From Mangrovicoccus sp. HB161399 (GTDB taxonomy: Bacteria > Pseudomonadota > Alphaproteobacteria > Rhodobacterales > Rhodobacteraceae): 64,000 nt of DNA. The translations under genes and the position numbers were made by a program. Shown piece after piece: positions 50,873 to 59,354 of this stretch; within the stretch, counting starts at the first letter, position 1, and each line of letters begins with the position of its first letter. The stretch lies in the NCBI RefSeq assembly GCF_013184745.1, contig NZ_JAATVU010000014.1:1-64000 (forward strand). The letters are read 5' to 3'. The notes beneath the pieces are model-generated. The model saw only the letters and a list, made by a program, of their open reading frames with translations. It searched no databases and was not told the origin of the DNA.

Positions 50873-52726
50873 TCAGCCCCCGGCCGCTTCCAGCTTTTCC
50901 TGGGCGTCCATCCACAGCGCCTCGGCGCGGTCGATGCCGTCCATCACCTCGGCATATTTCTTCTGCCAGACGGCGCGGTCCCCGGCGCGGGCGGGCTCGT
51001 AGAGCTCGGGATCGGCCAGCTTGGTCGCCAGCTTGTCCTGCATCTCGGTCAGCTTCTCCAGCCGGGATTCGCACTTGCGCACTTCGGAGCGCAGCGCCAG
51101 AATCTCGTCGCGCGAGGCGCGCTTGGGCTTCGGCTTCTGCTTTTCCTCGGCGGGCTTGGCCGGGGCGTCGGAGGTCAGCACGAAGGCGCGGTAGGCCTCC
51201 AGGTCTTCCTCGTAGGGCGCGACGGCGCCGTCCTTGACCAGCCACAGCCGGTCGGCGACCAGGCTCAGCAGGTGCATGTCGTGGCTGACCAGGATCACCG
51301 CGCCGGAATAGCCCGCCAGCGCCTCGACCAGCGCCTCGCGGCTTTCCATGTCGAGGTGGTTGGTCGGCTCGTCGAGGATCAGCATGTGCGGCGCGTCGAG
51401 CGTCGCCAGCAGCAGCGACAGCCGCGCCTTCTGCCCGCCCGACAGGCGGCGCACCTCGGTCTCCGCCTGATCGGCCATCAGGCCGAACCCCGCCAGCCGC
51501 GCGCGCAGCTTGCCCGGCATCTCGCCCGGACGCTCGCGCTGGAGGTGCTGCAGCGGAGTTTCCTCCGGGACCAGCTCGTCCAGCTGGTGCTGGGCGAAAT
51601 AGCCGATCCTGAGCTTCGAGGATTTCGCCATCTTGCCGGCCATCGGCTCCAGGCGCCCGGCCAGCATCTTCGACAGGGTCGACTTGCCCTGGCCGTTCTT
51701 GCCGAGCAGCGCGATCCGGTCGTCCTGGTCGATCCGCAGGTTCAGCTTGGACAGCACCGCGCGCCCGTCATAGCCGACCGCGCCGCCCTCGATATTGATG
51801 ATCGGCGGCGACAGCTCGTCGGGCTGCGGGAAGGAGAAGGCGCGGGATTTCGCCTCTTCGGGGGTGGAGATCGTCTCCATCTTCTCCAGCAGCTTCACCC
51901 GGCTCTGCGCCTGCTTGGCCTTGGAGGCCTTGGCCTTGAAGCGGTCTACGAAGGCCTGCAGATGGGCGCGGCGCGCCTCCTGCTTCTTGGCTTCGGCGGC
52001 CTGCACGGCACGGGCGGCGGCGCGCTGGCGGGCGAAGCTGTCGTAATTGCCCTGCCAGTAGGTCAGCTGGCGGTTTTCCAGATGCAGGATGCCGCCCACC
52101 GCGCGGTTCAGCAGCCCGCGGTCGTGCGAGATGATGATGACCGTATGCGGGTACTTGGCCAGGTAGCTTTCCAGCCAGAGCGCGCCCTCGAGGTCGAGAT
52201 AGTTGGTCGGTTCGTCGAGCAGCAGCAGGTCGGGCTGGGCGAACAGCACGCCCGCGAGCGCCACGCGCATGCGCCAGCCGCCGGAGAAATCCGAGCACGG
52301 CATGCGCTGCTGCTCGTCGTCGAAGCCCAGGCCCTTGAGGATGGAGCTGGCGCGGCCCTCGGCCGACCAGGCGTCGATATCGGCAAGCCGCGTCTGCACG
52401 TCTGCGATGCGGGCCGGGTCGGTCGCGGTCTCGGCCTCGGCCATCAGCTGGGCGCGTTCGGTATCGGCGGCCAGCACGGTGTCGAGCAGCGAGGTCGCGG
52501 AGGCCGGGACCTCCTGCGCCACGCCGCCGATGCGGGAGCGCGAGGGCAGGGAAATGGCGCCGCCTTCCAGCGTCAGCTCGCCCCGGATCAGCCGGAACAG
52601 CGTGGTCTTGCCGGTGCCGTTGCGGCCGACGAGACCCACCTTGTGGCCGGTGGGGATGACAGCGGAGGCGTCCTCGATGAGGGGACGGCCTTCGACGGAA
52701 TAGGAAATGTGCTCGATTTTCAGCAT
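50873..52726 (-). CDS. ABC-F family ATPase, YheS-like
   Basis: A 617-residue cytoplasmic protein with two ABC domains and no membrane segment. Walker A GRNGTGKTT (about residue 34) and GKNGQGKST (about 345), signatures FSGGWRMRVAL (about 148) and LSGGQKARLSL (about 431), Walker B LLLLDEPTNYLD and LILDEPTNHLD are all present. The linker between domains (RQRAAARAVQAAEAKKQEARR...FVDRFKAKASKAKQAQSR) is the YheS-type P-site tRNA interaction motif, and a C-terminal coiled coil follows. ABC-F proteins act on the ribosomal E site; the specific role of YheS in this order is unknown. Confidence 0.9.
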   Translation of the reverse strand: MLKIEHISYSVEGRPLIEDASAVIPTGHKVGLVGRNGTGKTTLFRLIRGELTLEGGAISLPSRSRIGGVAQEVPASATSLLDTVLAADTERAQLMAEAETATDPARIADVQTRLADIDAWSAEGRASSILKGLGFDDEQQRMPCSDFSGGWRMRVALAGVLFAQPDLLLLDEPTNYLDLEGALWLESYLAKYPHTVIIISHDRGLLNRAVGGILHLENRQLTYWQGNYDSFARQRAAARAVQAAEAKKQEARRAHLQAFVDRFKAKASKAKQAQSRVKLLEKMETISTPEEAKSRAFSFPQPDELSPPIINIEGGAVGYDGRAVLSKLNLRIDQDDRIALLGKNGQGKSTLSKMLAGRLEPMAGKMAKSSKLRIGYFAQHQLDELVPEETPLQHLQRERPGEMPGKLRARLAGFGLMADQAETEVRRLSGGQKARLSLLLATLDAPHMLILDEPTNHLDMESREALVEALAGYSGAVILVSHDMHLLSLVADRLWLVKDGAVAPYEEDLEAYRAFVLTSDAPAKPAEEKQKPKPKRASRDEILALRSEVRKCESRLEKLTEMQDKLATKLADPELYEPARAGDRAVWQKKYAEVMDGIDRAEALWMDAQEKLEAAGG

Positions 52727-53084
52727 GGCTGGCGCGTATCAAATCCCCAAGGCAACGGCCAGCGTTATCCGCCGTCCCGGAGCGCGGCCGGGCTCTGCCG
52801 TCGGATGCGCCCCGCCGTGCCCGCTTTTCCGCCGTATGGTCCTGCCCGCGGCGGTCCCGCGGCAGGACACTGTGCGTCCGGTGCGGCGTGGCGAATGCGA
52901 CGGCAGGGCGCGGTCCTGCAAGCCGCTGCGGCGACTCATTGCCGGCAGAACGTCAATCTGAGCTTTTCAAGCCGCAAGCGGCATGGTAGCGGCATCGCCA
53001 GATTGGCCGGGTTAACGCCCGGCTAACGCTGTTCCGCCGGGCAGAAGGCCGGGCGGGCCGGCAAGAACCTATGAGGACACTGAA
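52727..53084. other. Intergenic region upstream of ndk
   Basis: No gene is recognised. It should contain the ndk promoter. A small hairpin (GCCGGG at 53006-53011, CCCGGC at 53018-53023) with TAACG repeats lies about 65 bp upstream of the start. No clear -10/-35 pair was found. Confidence 0.4.
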
Positions 53085-53507
53085 ATGGCCATCGAGCGCA
53101 CCCTGTCGATCATCAAGCCCGACGCAACCCGCCGCAACCTGACCGGCAAGATCAACGCCAAGTTCGAGGAAGCAGGCCTGCGCATCGTCGCCCAGAAGCG
53201 CATCCACCTGTCGAAAGCCCAGGCCGGCGTTTTCTACGCGGTGCACAAGGACCGTCCGTTCTATGACGAGCTGTGCGACTTCATGGCATCCGAGCCGGTC
53301 GTCGTGCAGGTGCTCGAAGGCGAAGGCGCAGTCATGAAGAACCGCGAAGTCATGGGCGCAACCAACCCGGCAGAAGCCGAAGCCGGCACCGTGCGCGCCG
53401 AATTCGCTCTGTCGATCGGCGAGAACTCCGTCCACGGCTCCGACGCTCCGGAAACCGCGGCCGTCGAGATCGCGTACTTCTTCTCGGGCCTCGAGCTGGT
53501 CGGCTGA
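53085..53507 (+). CDS. ndk: Nucleoside diphosphate kinase
   Basis: A 140-residue enzyme that equalises nucleoside triphosphate pools. [17 protein letters not shown] (about residues 4-20), [34 protein letters not shown] (about 104-123, with the catalytic His in NSVHGSD) are all conserved. AGGACACTGAA sets the start. A strong terminator follows at 53538, so it is monocistronic. Confidence 0.98.
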   Translation: MAIERTLSIIKPDATRRNLTGKINAKFEEAGLRIVAQKRIHLSKAQAGVFYAVHKDRPFYDELCDFMASEPVVVQVLEGEGAVMKNREVMGATNPAEAEAGTVRAEFALSIGENSVHGSDAPETAAVEIAYFFSGLELVG

Positions 53508-53537
53508 GCCGCCTGATCCCGACGGGATGAGAGACAG

Positions 53538-53563
53538 GGCCGCGCCTCCGGGCGCGGCCTTTT
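53538..53563 (+). terminator. Rho-independent terminator of ndk
   Basis: GGCCGCGCC (53538-53546) pairs perfectly with GGCGCGGCC (53551-53559) over a TCCG loop, followed by TTTT (53560-53563). It lies about 30 bp after the ndk stop. Confidence 0.92.
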
Positions 53564-53617
53564 GCCTTTCCGGAGCGTCGCTGCCACACTGCCCGGAGCG
53601 CAGCGGAGGCGGCGGCC

Positions 53618-54043
53618 ATGGAGCGGACGGTGATTCACGGGGCCGCAGGGCTGGTCGAAGTCAGCTGCCGGACCGGGCTTGCGCCTGTCCGCGTGGAATT
53701 GTCCAGCGAACATGACGAGGGCACGCGGACCCGCGATGCGGTGCTGGCTGCGCTGGACTGGGTGGCGGCGCATGACGTGCGCAACTGGCTGGCCGATGTG
53801 TCGCGCCGGTCCCGCGCGCTGACCGCGGCGGATTCAACCTGGGTGAGCGGCCCCGAGTTCCGTTCGGCCGTGCCGGCCTCGCCGCCGCAGAAATTCGTCC
53901 TGCTGCCGCCGCTGCCCGGGACCGGCCGGGGCACTGCCTTGGTGGCGCCACGGGAGGCGAACGCCCAGTCGGAATTCCCCAGCCGGGTCAGCGCGCGGGT
54001 CTGCGGATCGCTGGCCGAGGCGGAGGCGTTCTTCCGGGCGTGA
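53618..54043 (+). CDS. Hypothetical protein
   Basis: A 141-residue protein. WLADVSRRSRALTAADSTW (about residues 59-77), FRSAVPASPPQKFVLLPPLPG (about 83-103) and a final AEAEAFF helix suggest a small alpha/beta fold, perhaps STAS/SpoIIAA-like, but I am not confident of any family. AGCGGAGGCGGCGGCC precedes the start. It converges with the TfoX-domain gene, 6 bp away, and comes after the ndk terminator, so it must have its own promoter. Confidence 0.55.
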   Translation: MERTVIHGAAGLVEVSCRTGLAPVRVELSSEHDEGTRTRDAVLAALDWVAAHDVRNWLADVSRRSRALTAADSTWVSGPEFRSAVPASPPQKFVLLPPLPGTGRGTALVAPREANAQSEFPSRVSARVCGSLAEAEAFFRA

Positions 54044-54049
54044 GCCCGT

Positions 54050-54391
54050 TCAGCCGCGCTTCGGGATGACGCCGATCTCGTCGAGGATGCGGTCGAGCGC
54101 GCGCAGTGCGCCGCGGTCATTGGCTGTCGTCCCGGCCTTGATCCGGTCGAAGCGCTTGCGCAGCGCATCCTTCTCGGCGCCCTTGCAGTCGTTCCACGGA
54201 CGGCCCTGCAGGCCCATCTCGATCACGTAATAGGCGATGAAATGCGGCTTGGCGCCGTTGGCCAGAAGCCGCGCATAGGCCTCGTCGGTGCCGATTGCGC
54301 GCAACTCCTCGGCAGAGCCGATCCCGGCGGCGGCGAAGGCGGCTTCCATCGCCGGGCCCATGTTGCGCAGGGCGGAAATCGGTGTCGGCAT
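54050..54391 (-). CDS. TfoX/Sxy C-terminal domain-containing protein
   Basis: A 113-residue protein consisting of the TfoX C-terminal domain alone. ISALRNMGPAMEAAFAAAGIG (residues about 4-24) and SAEELRAIGTDEAYARLLANG (about 25-45) show the helix-hairpin-helix-like pattern, and a Lys/Arg-rich helical tail follows. Full TfoX/Sxy (competence activators) also have an N-terminal domain, which is absent here, as is common for short forms. No DNA-uptake genes are nearby. GGGGAACAG precedes the start at 54391. Confidence 0.8.
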   Translation of the reverse strand: MPTPISALRNMGPAMEAAFAAAGIGSAEELRAIGTDEAYARLLANGAKPHFIAYYVIEMGLQGRPWNDCKGAEKDALRKRFDRIKAGTTANDRGALRALDRILDEIGVIPKRG

Positions 54392-54451
54392 CTGTTCCCC
54401 ATCTGTTCCCGGGCACACCTTGCCGGGACAGCGGCGCCGGGGCAAGCCGCT

Positions 54452-54640
54452 TCAGAGCCCGCGCTTCTCCTTGTAGAGCGCCCAGGCTTCCTTGATGAGG
54501 ATGCTCATGAGGGTCAGCACCAGCTTGCGCTCGATTTCCGCGCGGTTGGCGACGACATAGGCCTTGAACTCGTCGAAGGACGAAATTTCGGTCAGGCTGG
54601 TATTCTGGTCGACATGGTCGGCAATGAGGGACGAGCTCAT
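54452..54640 (-). CDS. Small helical hypothetical protein
   Basis: A 62-residue product with Ser/Thr/Asp-rich first third and a predicted amphipathic or membrane-associated helix (KLVLTLMSILIKEAWALYKEK, about residues 39-59). CAGGGAAACCGCAG lies upstream. No known family. It lies between the TfoX-domain gene and an even smaller reading frame on the same strand, and may be read with either. Confidence 0.5.
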   Translation of the reverse strand: MSSSLIADHVDQNTSLTEISSFDEFKAYVVANRAEIERKLVLTLMSILIKEAWALYKEKRGL

Positions 54641-54762
54641 TTCTGCGGTTTCCCTGTTCTGTGGCAGGTCAACGGCTCAGCGCGGCCCGGGTTCCCCGGA
54701 AGGATCGTCCAGCCCACGCCGCCCATGGCACGGCGAGGGGCTGCAGGCCGGATGGGGCAGGC

Positions 54763-54876
54763 TCAGATGGCGGCCCAGTCGAAGAAGATCTGCTTGCGGG
54801 TTCCGGTCTTGCGGGTCTCGCCGGCGGTCTGCTTCGGCTCCGGGACAACGGTCTTCTGGGTCTGTTTGGTCGGCAT
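54763..54876 (-). CDS. 37-residue small protein candidate
   Basis: This frame encodes a 37-residue product with a textbook ribosome binding site, GGAGGAACCAGAG, spaced correctly before ATG. The peptide is rich in Lys, Arg, Thr and Gln (MPTKQTQKTVV at the start, GETRKTGTRKQ in the middle) and ends with a hydrophobic-aromatic stretch, IFFDWAAI. No family is known to me. It lies 122 bp upstream of the 62-residue small gene on the same strand. A peptide modulator, a modified-peptide precursor or a small basic RNA-binding protein are possible but unsupported. Confidence 0.45.
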   Translation of the reverse strand: MPTKQTQKTVVPEPKQTAGETRKTGTRKQIFFDWAAI

Positions 54877-55049
54877 CTCTGGTTCCTCCATTGGGTTGCA
54901 GCACCGTTATGGCGCGGGATCGGGGAGCCAACGTGACAGGAATGTGGCGGTTCCGGGGCAGTCCGGTAGATTTGCGCTAACAGTGTTTACCTCTGGGTCA
55001 TCCTGCCGGGCCCGGCGATGCGCGACCGCAGCGCCAAGCCCTTGGGATT

Positions 55050-56042
55050 TCAGCCCTTGCGCGCCTGCAGCGCCTCGTAATTGGCGCGGATCCGCTCGCC
55101 GATGTAATCGGCCGCGGTGATCGCCGGATACTTCTTCTCCGGTCCCTGCAGCACGAAATCGCGGTTGGCCTGGGCGAAGAAGGGCATCGAATAGCGCGGT
55201 CCCAGATACTCGTCCTCGCGCGGCATCCGCACCCGGTGCGGGTTCGACAGCAGCCGGTCGTCGGACCAGCGCATCAGCATGTCGCCGATATTGCAGGTGA
55301 TCAGCCCGGTGACGGGCTCTACCGACGTCCACTCGCCGGCCTCGGCCTCCGATCCCGGCGCGACCTGCAGCCCGCCCTGGCCGGTCTTCTGGTGCAGCAG
55401 CGTCAGGCAGTCGAAATCGGTATGCGCGCTGGCCCGCCAGCCCTTGAAGTCCTCGGGCTTGGCATCGGTCATCGGCAGGTAGTGGATCAGCCGCAGCGTC
55501 GACTGGTATTCCGGGCTCTCCGGATCATGCGCGCCGGTGAAGAAGCCCTCGGCAAAGCCCAGCTTCAGCGCGAAGCAGTCGAGCACCTTCATCGCGACCT
55601 CCCAGTTGGCGCGCTCGAAGGCCAGCATCTTGCTGCGGAAGCCCGGGATCGCCTCCTCTGCGGGCCAGAGATCGGCCATGCGCGGACGGGTGATCTGGTA
55701 GCTTTCCTTCTGGTCCGGCGTGCCCGTGGAGGGGCGGACCTGGCTCTTGAACTCCCAGCCCGCATTGGTGCCCGGCCGCAGGGGCAGCGCCGCCTTCTGC
55801 GCTTCGGGCAGGGCGAAGAATGCCTCGCAGAGCGCGAAGGCCTCCTCGATCTGCGCCATCGGGATGCCATGGCCGGTGATCTGGAACAGCCCCAGCCCGG
55901 TGGCCGCCTGCCACAGCGCCTCGGCGATCTCGTCCTTCCGCGTCTCGTAGCTGCCCAGATCGATCAGCGCGACGTCGCGGGCCTTCTCCTGGCCCTCGCC
56001 GCCGATCCGCGCTTCGCGGTTGAGTTCCTGCATGCTGGTCAT
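55050..56042 (-). CDS. 2-oxoglutarate/Fe(II)-dependent oxygenase (isopenicillin N synthase-like)
   Basis: A 330-residue non-heme iron oxygenase. The N-terminal DIOX_N part (ALIDLGSYETRKDEIAEALWQ, ITGHGIP, about residues 25-60) and the catalytic jelly roll with HTDFDCLTLL (His and Asp iron ligands, about 208-217) and LSNPHRVRMP (second His, about 265-274) followed by RYSMPFFAQ (the Arg that binds 2-oxoglutarate, about 283-291) are complete. Relatives in Alphaproteobacteria include pyrimidine and clavaminate-type hydroxylases; the substrate here is unknown. The ATG at 56042 follows AGGAGACGACCGACTG; a longer in-frame start is not supported. Confidence 0.87.
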   Translation of the reverse strand: MTSMQELNREARIGGEGQEKARDVALIDLGSYETRKDEIAEALWQAATGLGLFQITGHGIPMAQIEEAFALCEAFFALPEAQKAALPLRPGTNAGWEFKSQVRPSTGTPDQKESYQITRPRMADLWPAEEAIPGFRSKMLAFERANWEVAMKVLDCFALKLGFAEGFFTGAHDPESPEYQSTLRLIHYLPMTDAKPEDFKGWRASAHTDFDCLTLLHQKTGQGGLQVAPGSEAEAGEWTSVEPVTGLITCNIGDMLMRWSDDRLLSNPHRVRMPREDEYLGPRYSMPFFAQANRDFVLQGPEKKYPAITAADYIGERIRANYEALQARKG

Positions 56043-56454
56043 CAGTCGGTCGTCTCCTGTGCGGAGCAATGACCCGGCCCCGCGGGGCGCCTGACTGCTT
56101 CTACTCCGGCCTCTGCCATTTCGTGCCGGGCAAGCGGCGGCGCGCCGTGAAGGGAGGAGGTGTGCGGAGCGCCGCCGCTTAGCCGACACCCCTAATATGC
56201 GCGTTCCTGCAGTGCAGCACCAGCGCCTGCCCGCTGCGCCGTGCCCGCCTTTTGCAGCCGCCGCGAAAATTGGCGGAGACGAATCGAATGTGAGTAGAAA
56301 TTAACCTGTTAACGTCTGTAAACGTCGGAAAACCGTTCTCCGACGAGCGCCAGAAAATTTGTTAAAGAACCGTAAACACATGATTTTTCTCACGATCGCG
56401 GCTGGGGGTGCGGGGGCTCCTTTGCGGTGCTGCGCTGCGCATGTCGGCTGCACG
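56043..56454. other. AT-rich intergenic region with TTAAC/TAAAC motifs
   Basis: No gene is recognised. The right half (56290-56390) is unusually AT-rich. It has TTAACCTGTTAAC (56301-56313), tandem TGTTAACGTC and TGTAAACGTC decamers (about 56308-56327), and TTAA-N7-TAAAC at 56362-56377, close to the CtrA box TTAA-N7-TTAAC. Whether these act on the oxygenase gene, acuI or neither is unknown. Confidence 0.45.
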
Positions 56455-57450
56455 TCACGCCAGTTCCGGGGCGACGGCGACCAGAATCCGGCCGCGGACC
56501 CGGCCTTCGAGGAAGCGCGGCGCCGCAGCAATTGCCGACTCCAGCGGCAGTTCGCCGGAAACGGTTGACTCGATCAGTGCGGGAGAAAGTTCGGCGGCCA
56601 GTTTCGCCCAGGCGGCAAGCCGCGGAGCGGCGGGCGTCTCGACGCTGTTGATCCCGCAGAGCGTGACGCCGCGCAGGATGAAGGGGGCGACGCTGGCAGG
56701 GAGGTCCATTGAGGCGGCCAGCCCGCAGGCCGCGACCGCGCCGCCGTATTGGGTGGCGGAGAGCAGGTTCGCGAGGATCGTGCCGCCCACTGTGTCGACG
56801 GCACCCGCCCAGCGTTCGCGGGCAAGGGGGCGCGGCTTGCCCTCCAGTTCCGCCCGCCCGAGGATCGCGGCGGCACCGAGGCTGCGCAGGTAATCCGCCT
56901 CTTCGCGGCGTCCCGTGACGGCGGTGACCGCATGCCCGCGGCCCGCCAGCAGCGCCAGCGCGATGGAGCCGACGCCCCCGGCAGCGCCGGTGACCGCGAC
57001 CGGGCCCTTGTCCGGGATCACGCCCGCGCGCGCGAGCGCCTCGACGGCCAGCATGGCGGTGAAGCCGGCCGTGCCGATCGCCATTGCCTGCCGCAGGCCG
57101 AGATCGCCGGGCAGGGGCACCAGCCACTCGCCGGGGCAGTGCGCGCGCTCGGCAAGCCCGCCCCAATGCAGCTCTCCCACGCCCCAGCCGGTCACGACCA
57201 CCCGGTCGCCGGGGCGCCAATCGGGGTGGTTGCTGTCTGCAACCACCCCGGCGAAATCGATGCCGGGCACCATGGGATGGCGGCGCACGACCGGCGCGGC
57301 GCCGGTCAGGGCCAGCGCGTCCTTGTAGTTGAGCGTCGACCAGGCGATCTGCACCGCGACCTCGCCCGCTCCGAGCGGCGGCAGCGCGACATCGGCCAGC
57401 GCCGCGCGCTGGCCGTTCCCGTCCTTGGTGATCAGGATCGCCCGGGCCAT
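56455..57450 (-). CDS. acuI: Acrylyl-CoA reductase-like NADPH quinone oxidoreductase (YhdH/AcuI)
   Basis: A 331-residue zinc-free MDR-superfamily oxidoreductase of the AcuI/YhdH type. [20 protein letters not shown] (about residues 37-56), [21 protein letters not shown] (about 61-81), [16 protein letters not shown] (about 124-139) and the NADPH-binding [23 protein letters not shown] (about 150-172) are as in AcuI, which reduces acrylyl-CoA to propionyl-CoA during DMSP or 3-hydroxypropionate metabolism in related bacteria. The ATG at 57450 follows GCGGAGGACGTG. No DMSP lyase gene is nearby, so the substrate role is inferred. Confidence 0.88.
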   Translation of the reverse strand: MARAILITKDGNGQRAALADVALPPLGAGEVAVQIAWSTLNYKDALALTGAAPVVRRHPMVPGIDFAGVVADSNHPDWRPGDRVVVTGWGVGELHWGGLAERAHCPGEWLVPLPGDLGLRQAMAIGTAGFTAMLAVEALARAGVIPDKGPVAVTGAAGGVGSIALALLAGRGHAVTAVTGRREEADYLRSLGAAAILGRAELEGKPRPLARERWAGAVDTVGGTILANLLSATQYGGAVAACGLAASMDLPASVAPFILRGVTLCGINSVETPAAPRLAAWAKLAAELSPALIESTVSGELPLESAIAAAPRFLEGRVRGRILVAVAPELA

Positions 57451-57522
57451 CACGTCCTCCGCGGCTTGCCGCTCCCGGACCGGGCCTCGGCCAGGGGACG
57501 GCAAGGGTCAAGGCAGGCGGGA

Positions 57523-58014
57523 TCAGGCGTCGAAGCGCCCGGTCTCGATGTTCTTCTCCAGCTTGGCGGCCGGGAAGACGCGGCCGTTCATCACGCCCCA
57601 GACGCCTTCCGGCAGGCACTGCGCCGCGACGATGGCCCCGCCGAGGTTGAAGGCGGCATCGGACCGGCCCAGCGAGTAGGGCCGCATCGCGCCGGTCAGC
57701 ACCACGGTCTTGCCGGGTATCTTGCCTTCCAGATGGCGCGCAGTCGCGCCCATCGTGCCGGTGCCGTGGGTGACGACGAGCGCGGTCTCATCCGCGTCCT
57801 TGCAGGCATCCAGGATCAGGTCCCGCTCGAAATCGGTGAAATGCAGGCTGTCCATCTGCAGCAGTTCCGTCACCGCCGGATGGTGGCAGCGCGCGTTCTG
57901 CAGCAGGCCCGGCACCTGGGAATGGCCGTCATCGGGGAAGCTCAGCCCTTCGGTGCGGGTGTCATGCACCTTGTCGAAGGTGCCGCCGGTGAGAATGAGG
58001 CGAACTGGGGTCAT
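57523..58014 (-). CDS. Short asparaginase-domain protein
   Basis: A 163-residue protein equal to the N-terminal half of a type I/II asparaginase. It has TGGTFDKVHD (first catalytic Thr region, about residues 9-18) and VVTHGTGTMGATARHL (second Thr region with the TGTMxxTA pattern, about 79-94), then VVLTGAMRPYSLGRSDAAFNLG (about 101-122). The C-terminal domain, which completes the active site of full-length enzymes by dimerisation, is absent. Such short forms are annotated in many Proteobacteria. It overlaps the nucleoside hydrolase stop by 4 bp (ATGA), so a shared nitrogen-salvage role is plausible but unproven. Confidence 0.82.
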   Translation of the reverse strand: MTPVRLILTGGTFDKVHDTRTEGLSFPDDGHSQVPGLLQNARCHHPAVTELLQMDSLHFTDFERDLILDACKDADETALVVTHGTGTMGATARHLEGKIPGKTVVLTGAMRPYSLGRSDAAFNLGGAIVAAQCLPEGVWGVMNGRVFPAAKLEKNIETGRFDA

Positions 58015-58952
58015 AGGGTGCCGATCCTTTCGGTCAGTAGCGCATAGTATCCGTCCGCATCCGCGTCGCCCATGAACAGCGCATTCGGCTCCCGGCCCGA
58101 GATGCCCCACCAGTCGGCCACGGTCATGCCCATGGTCAGCGGCGAGGTGGTCTCGATCTCGACATTGATGTGGCGGCCCGAGAACAGCTCGGGGCGGATC
58201 AGGTACGCGATCACGCAGGGGTCGTGCAAGGGCGCGCCCTCGGAGCCGTATTTCGCCATGTCCCAGCGCTCGAAGAAGCCGGTCCAGGCGGCGACGGCTT
58301 CGCCCACGGGGCTGCCGAGATCGCGGAAGGCCTTGTTGCGGGCGGGCGAGGTCAGGACCTTGTGGGTCACGTCCAGCGGCATGACCACGATGGGTACGCC
58401 CGCGCCGAAGACGATCGCCGCGGCATGCGGATCGACGGCAATGTTGAATTCGGCCGTCGGCGTGGTGTTGCCGACCTCGAAATAGGCGCCGCCCATCAGC
58501 ACGATTTCCTGAACCCGCTCGACGATGTCGGGGGCCCGGCGGAAGGCGGTGGCGATGTTGGTCAGCGGCCCGAGCGGGCAGAGCGTCACCGTGCCCGGCG
58601 CCTCGGCGCGCAGCGTGTCGATGATGAAATCGACGGCGTGCTGCTCCTGCAGCGGCATCTCCGGGTCGGGCAGCTCGATGCCGTCGAGCCCGGTCTTGCC
58701 ATGCACGTTCTCGGCGGTCTTCGGCTTCAGCAGCAGCGGCCGGTCGGCCCCGGCAAACACGCGGATGTCCGGCCGTCCGGCCAGTTCGCAGATCTTGCGG
58801 GCGTTCAGCTGGGTCAGGGCAAGGGGCACGTTCCCGGCCACGGCGGTGATGCCGAGAACCTCGACATCCGCGGGCGAACCGAGCGCCAGCAGGATGGCCA
58901 CGGCATCGTCCTGGCCGGGATCGGTGTCGATGATGATCTTGCGGGGTGGCAT
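58011..58952 (-). CDS. Inosine-uridine-preferring nucleoside hydrolase family protein
   Basis: A 313-residue nucleoside hydrolase with the DTDPGQDDAVAILLAL metal-binding signature (about residues 9-24), VFAGADRPL, VHGKTGLDG, LCPLGPLTNIA (about 123-133), VLMGGAYFEVGNTTPTAEFNI (about 149-169) and a C-terminal HDPCVIAYL (about 244-252) with the last metal Asp. It cleaves the N-glycosidic bond of purine or pyrimidine nucleosides. CCGGAGACCCCC precedes the ATG at 58952. Coupled to the short asparaginase gene. Confidence 0.92.
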   Translation of the reverse strand: MPPRKIIIDTDPGQDDAVAILLALGSPADVEVLGITAVAGNVPLALTQLNARKICELAGRPDIRVFAGADRPLLLKPKTAENVHGKTGLDGIELPDPEMPLQEQHAVDFIIDTLRAEAPGTVTLCPLGPLTNIATAFRRAPDIVERVQEIVLMGGAYFEVGNTTPTAEFNIAVDPHAAAIVFGAGVPIVVMPLDVTHKVLTSPARNKAFRDLGSPVGEAVAAWTGFFERWDMAKYGSEGAPLHDPCVIAYLIRPELFSGRHINVEIETTSPLTMGMTVADWWGISGREPNALFMGDADADGYYALLTERIGTL

Positions 58953-59111
58953 GGGGGTCTCCGGCGGCTTTTCGGCCACGTTTAAACCCCGATGGCGAAT
59001 TGTAAACCGCGTATCGGCAATTGCGCGCGTCCCGGTCCCGCGCCCGCAGGCGGGCATGCGCCCCGCGCCTGCGCTGCCGCCCGGACCGGCCGTCCGGGCG
59101 ATGGATGCGTC

Positions 59112-59351
59112 TCAGCGAAGGCGCGCAGCGCCGGCGGAAAGCCGCGCGTCGAGCCGGAAGCTCGCCTTCAGCACCAGCGGCCCGAACAGGAAGGAGATCA
59201 CCGTCGCGGAGGGCCAGGCAACGCGGAAGGCCGCCGCCCAGCGGGCAATGAAATCCGGCACGAAGCCGAGATTCAGCCAAGTGACGAAGAAGGTCATGAG
59301 GAAGCTGAGCACCAAGGACATCATGACGGCGAAGATCAGGCGTTGGGACAT
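59112..59351 (-). CDS. DUF2798-like two-TM protein
   Basis: A 79-residue membrane protein with two hydrophobic segments (LIFAVMMSLVLSFLMTFFVTW, about residues 5-25, and ATVISFLFGPLVLKA, about 49-63), separated by a loop with LGFVPDFIARWAAAF, matching the short DUF2798 pattern. Its role is unknown. GGAGTAACCC is its ribosome binding site and also holds the stop of the monooxygenase gene 3 bp upstream, so the two form an operon. Confidence 0.75.
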   Translation of the reverse strand: MSQRLIFAVMMSLVLSFLMTFFVTWLNLGFVPDFIARWAAAFRVAWPSATVISFLFGPLVLKASFRLDARLSAGAARLR

Positions 59352-59354
59352 GGG

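Noticed and set aside
51272-53026. A 584-codon plus-strand open frame antisense to the YheS-type gene
   Set aside because: The antisense gene has all ABC motifs. This frame is a stop-poor shadow without a start signal.
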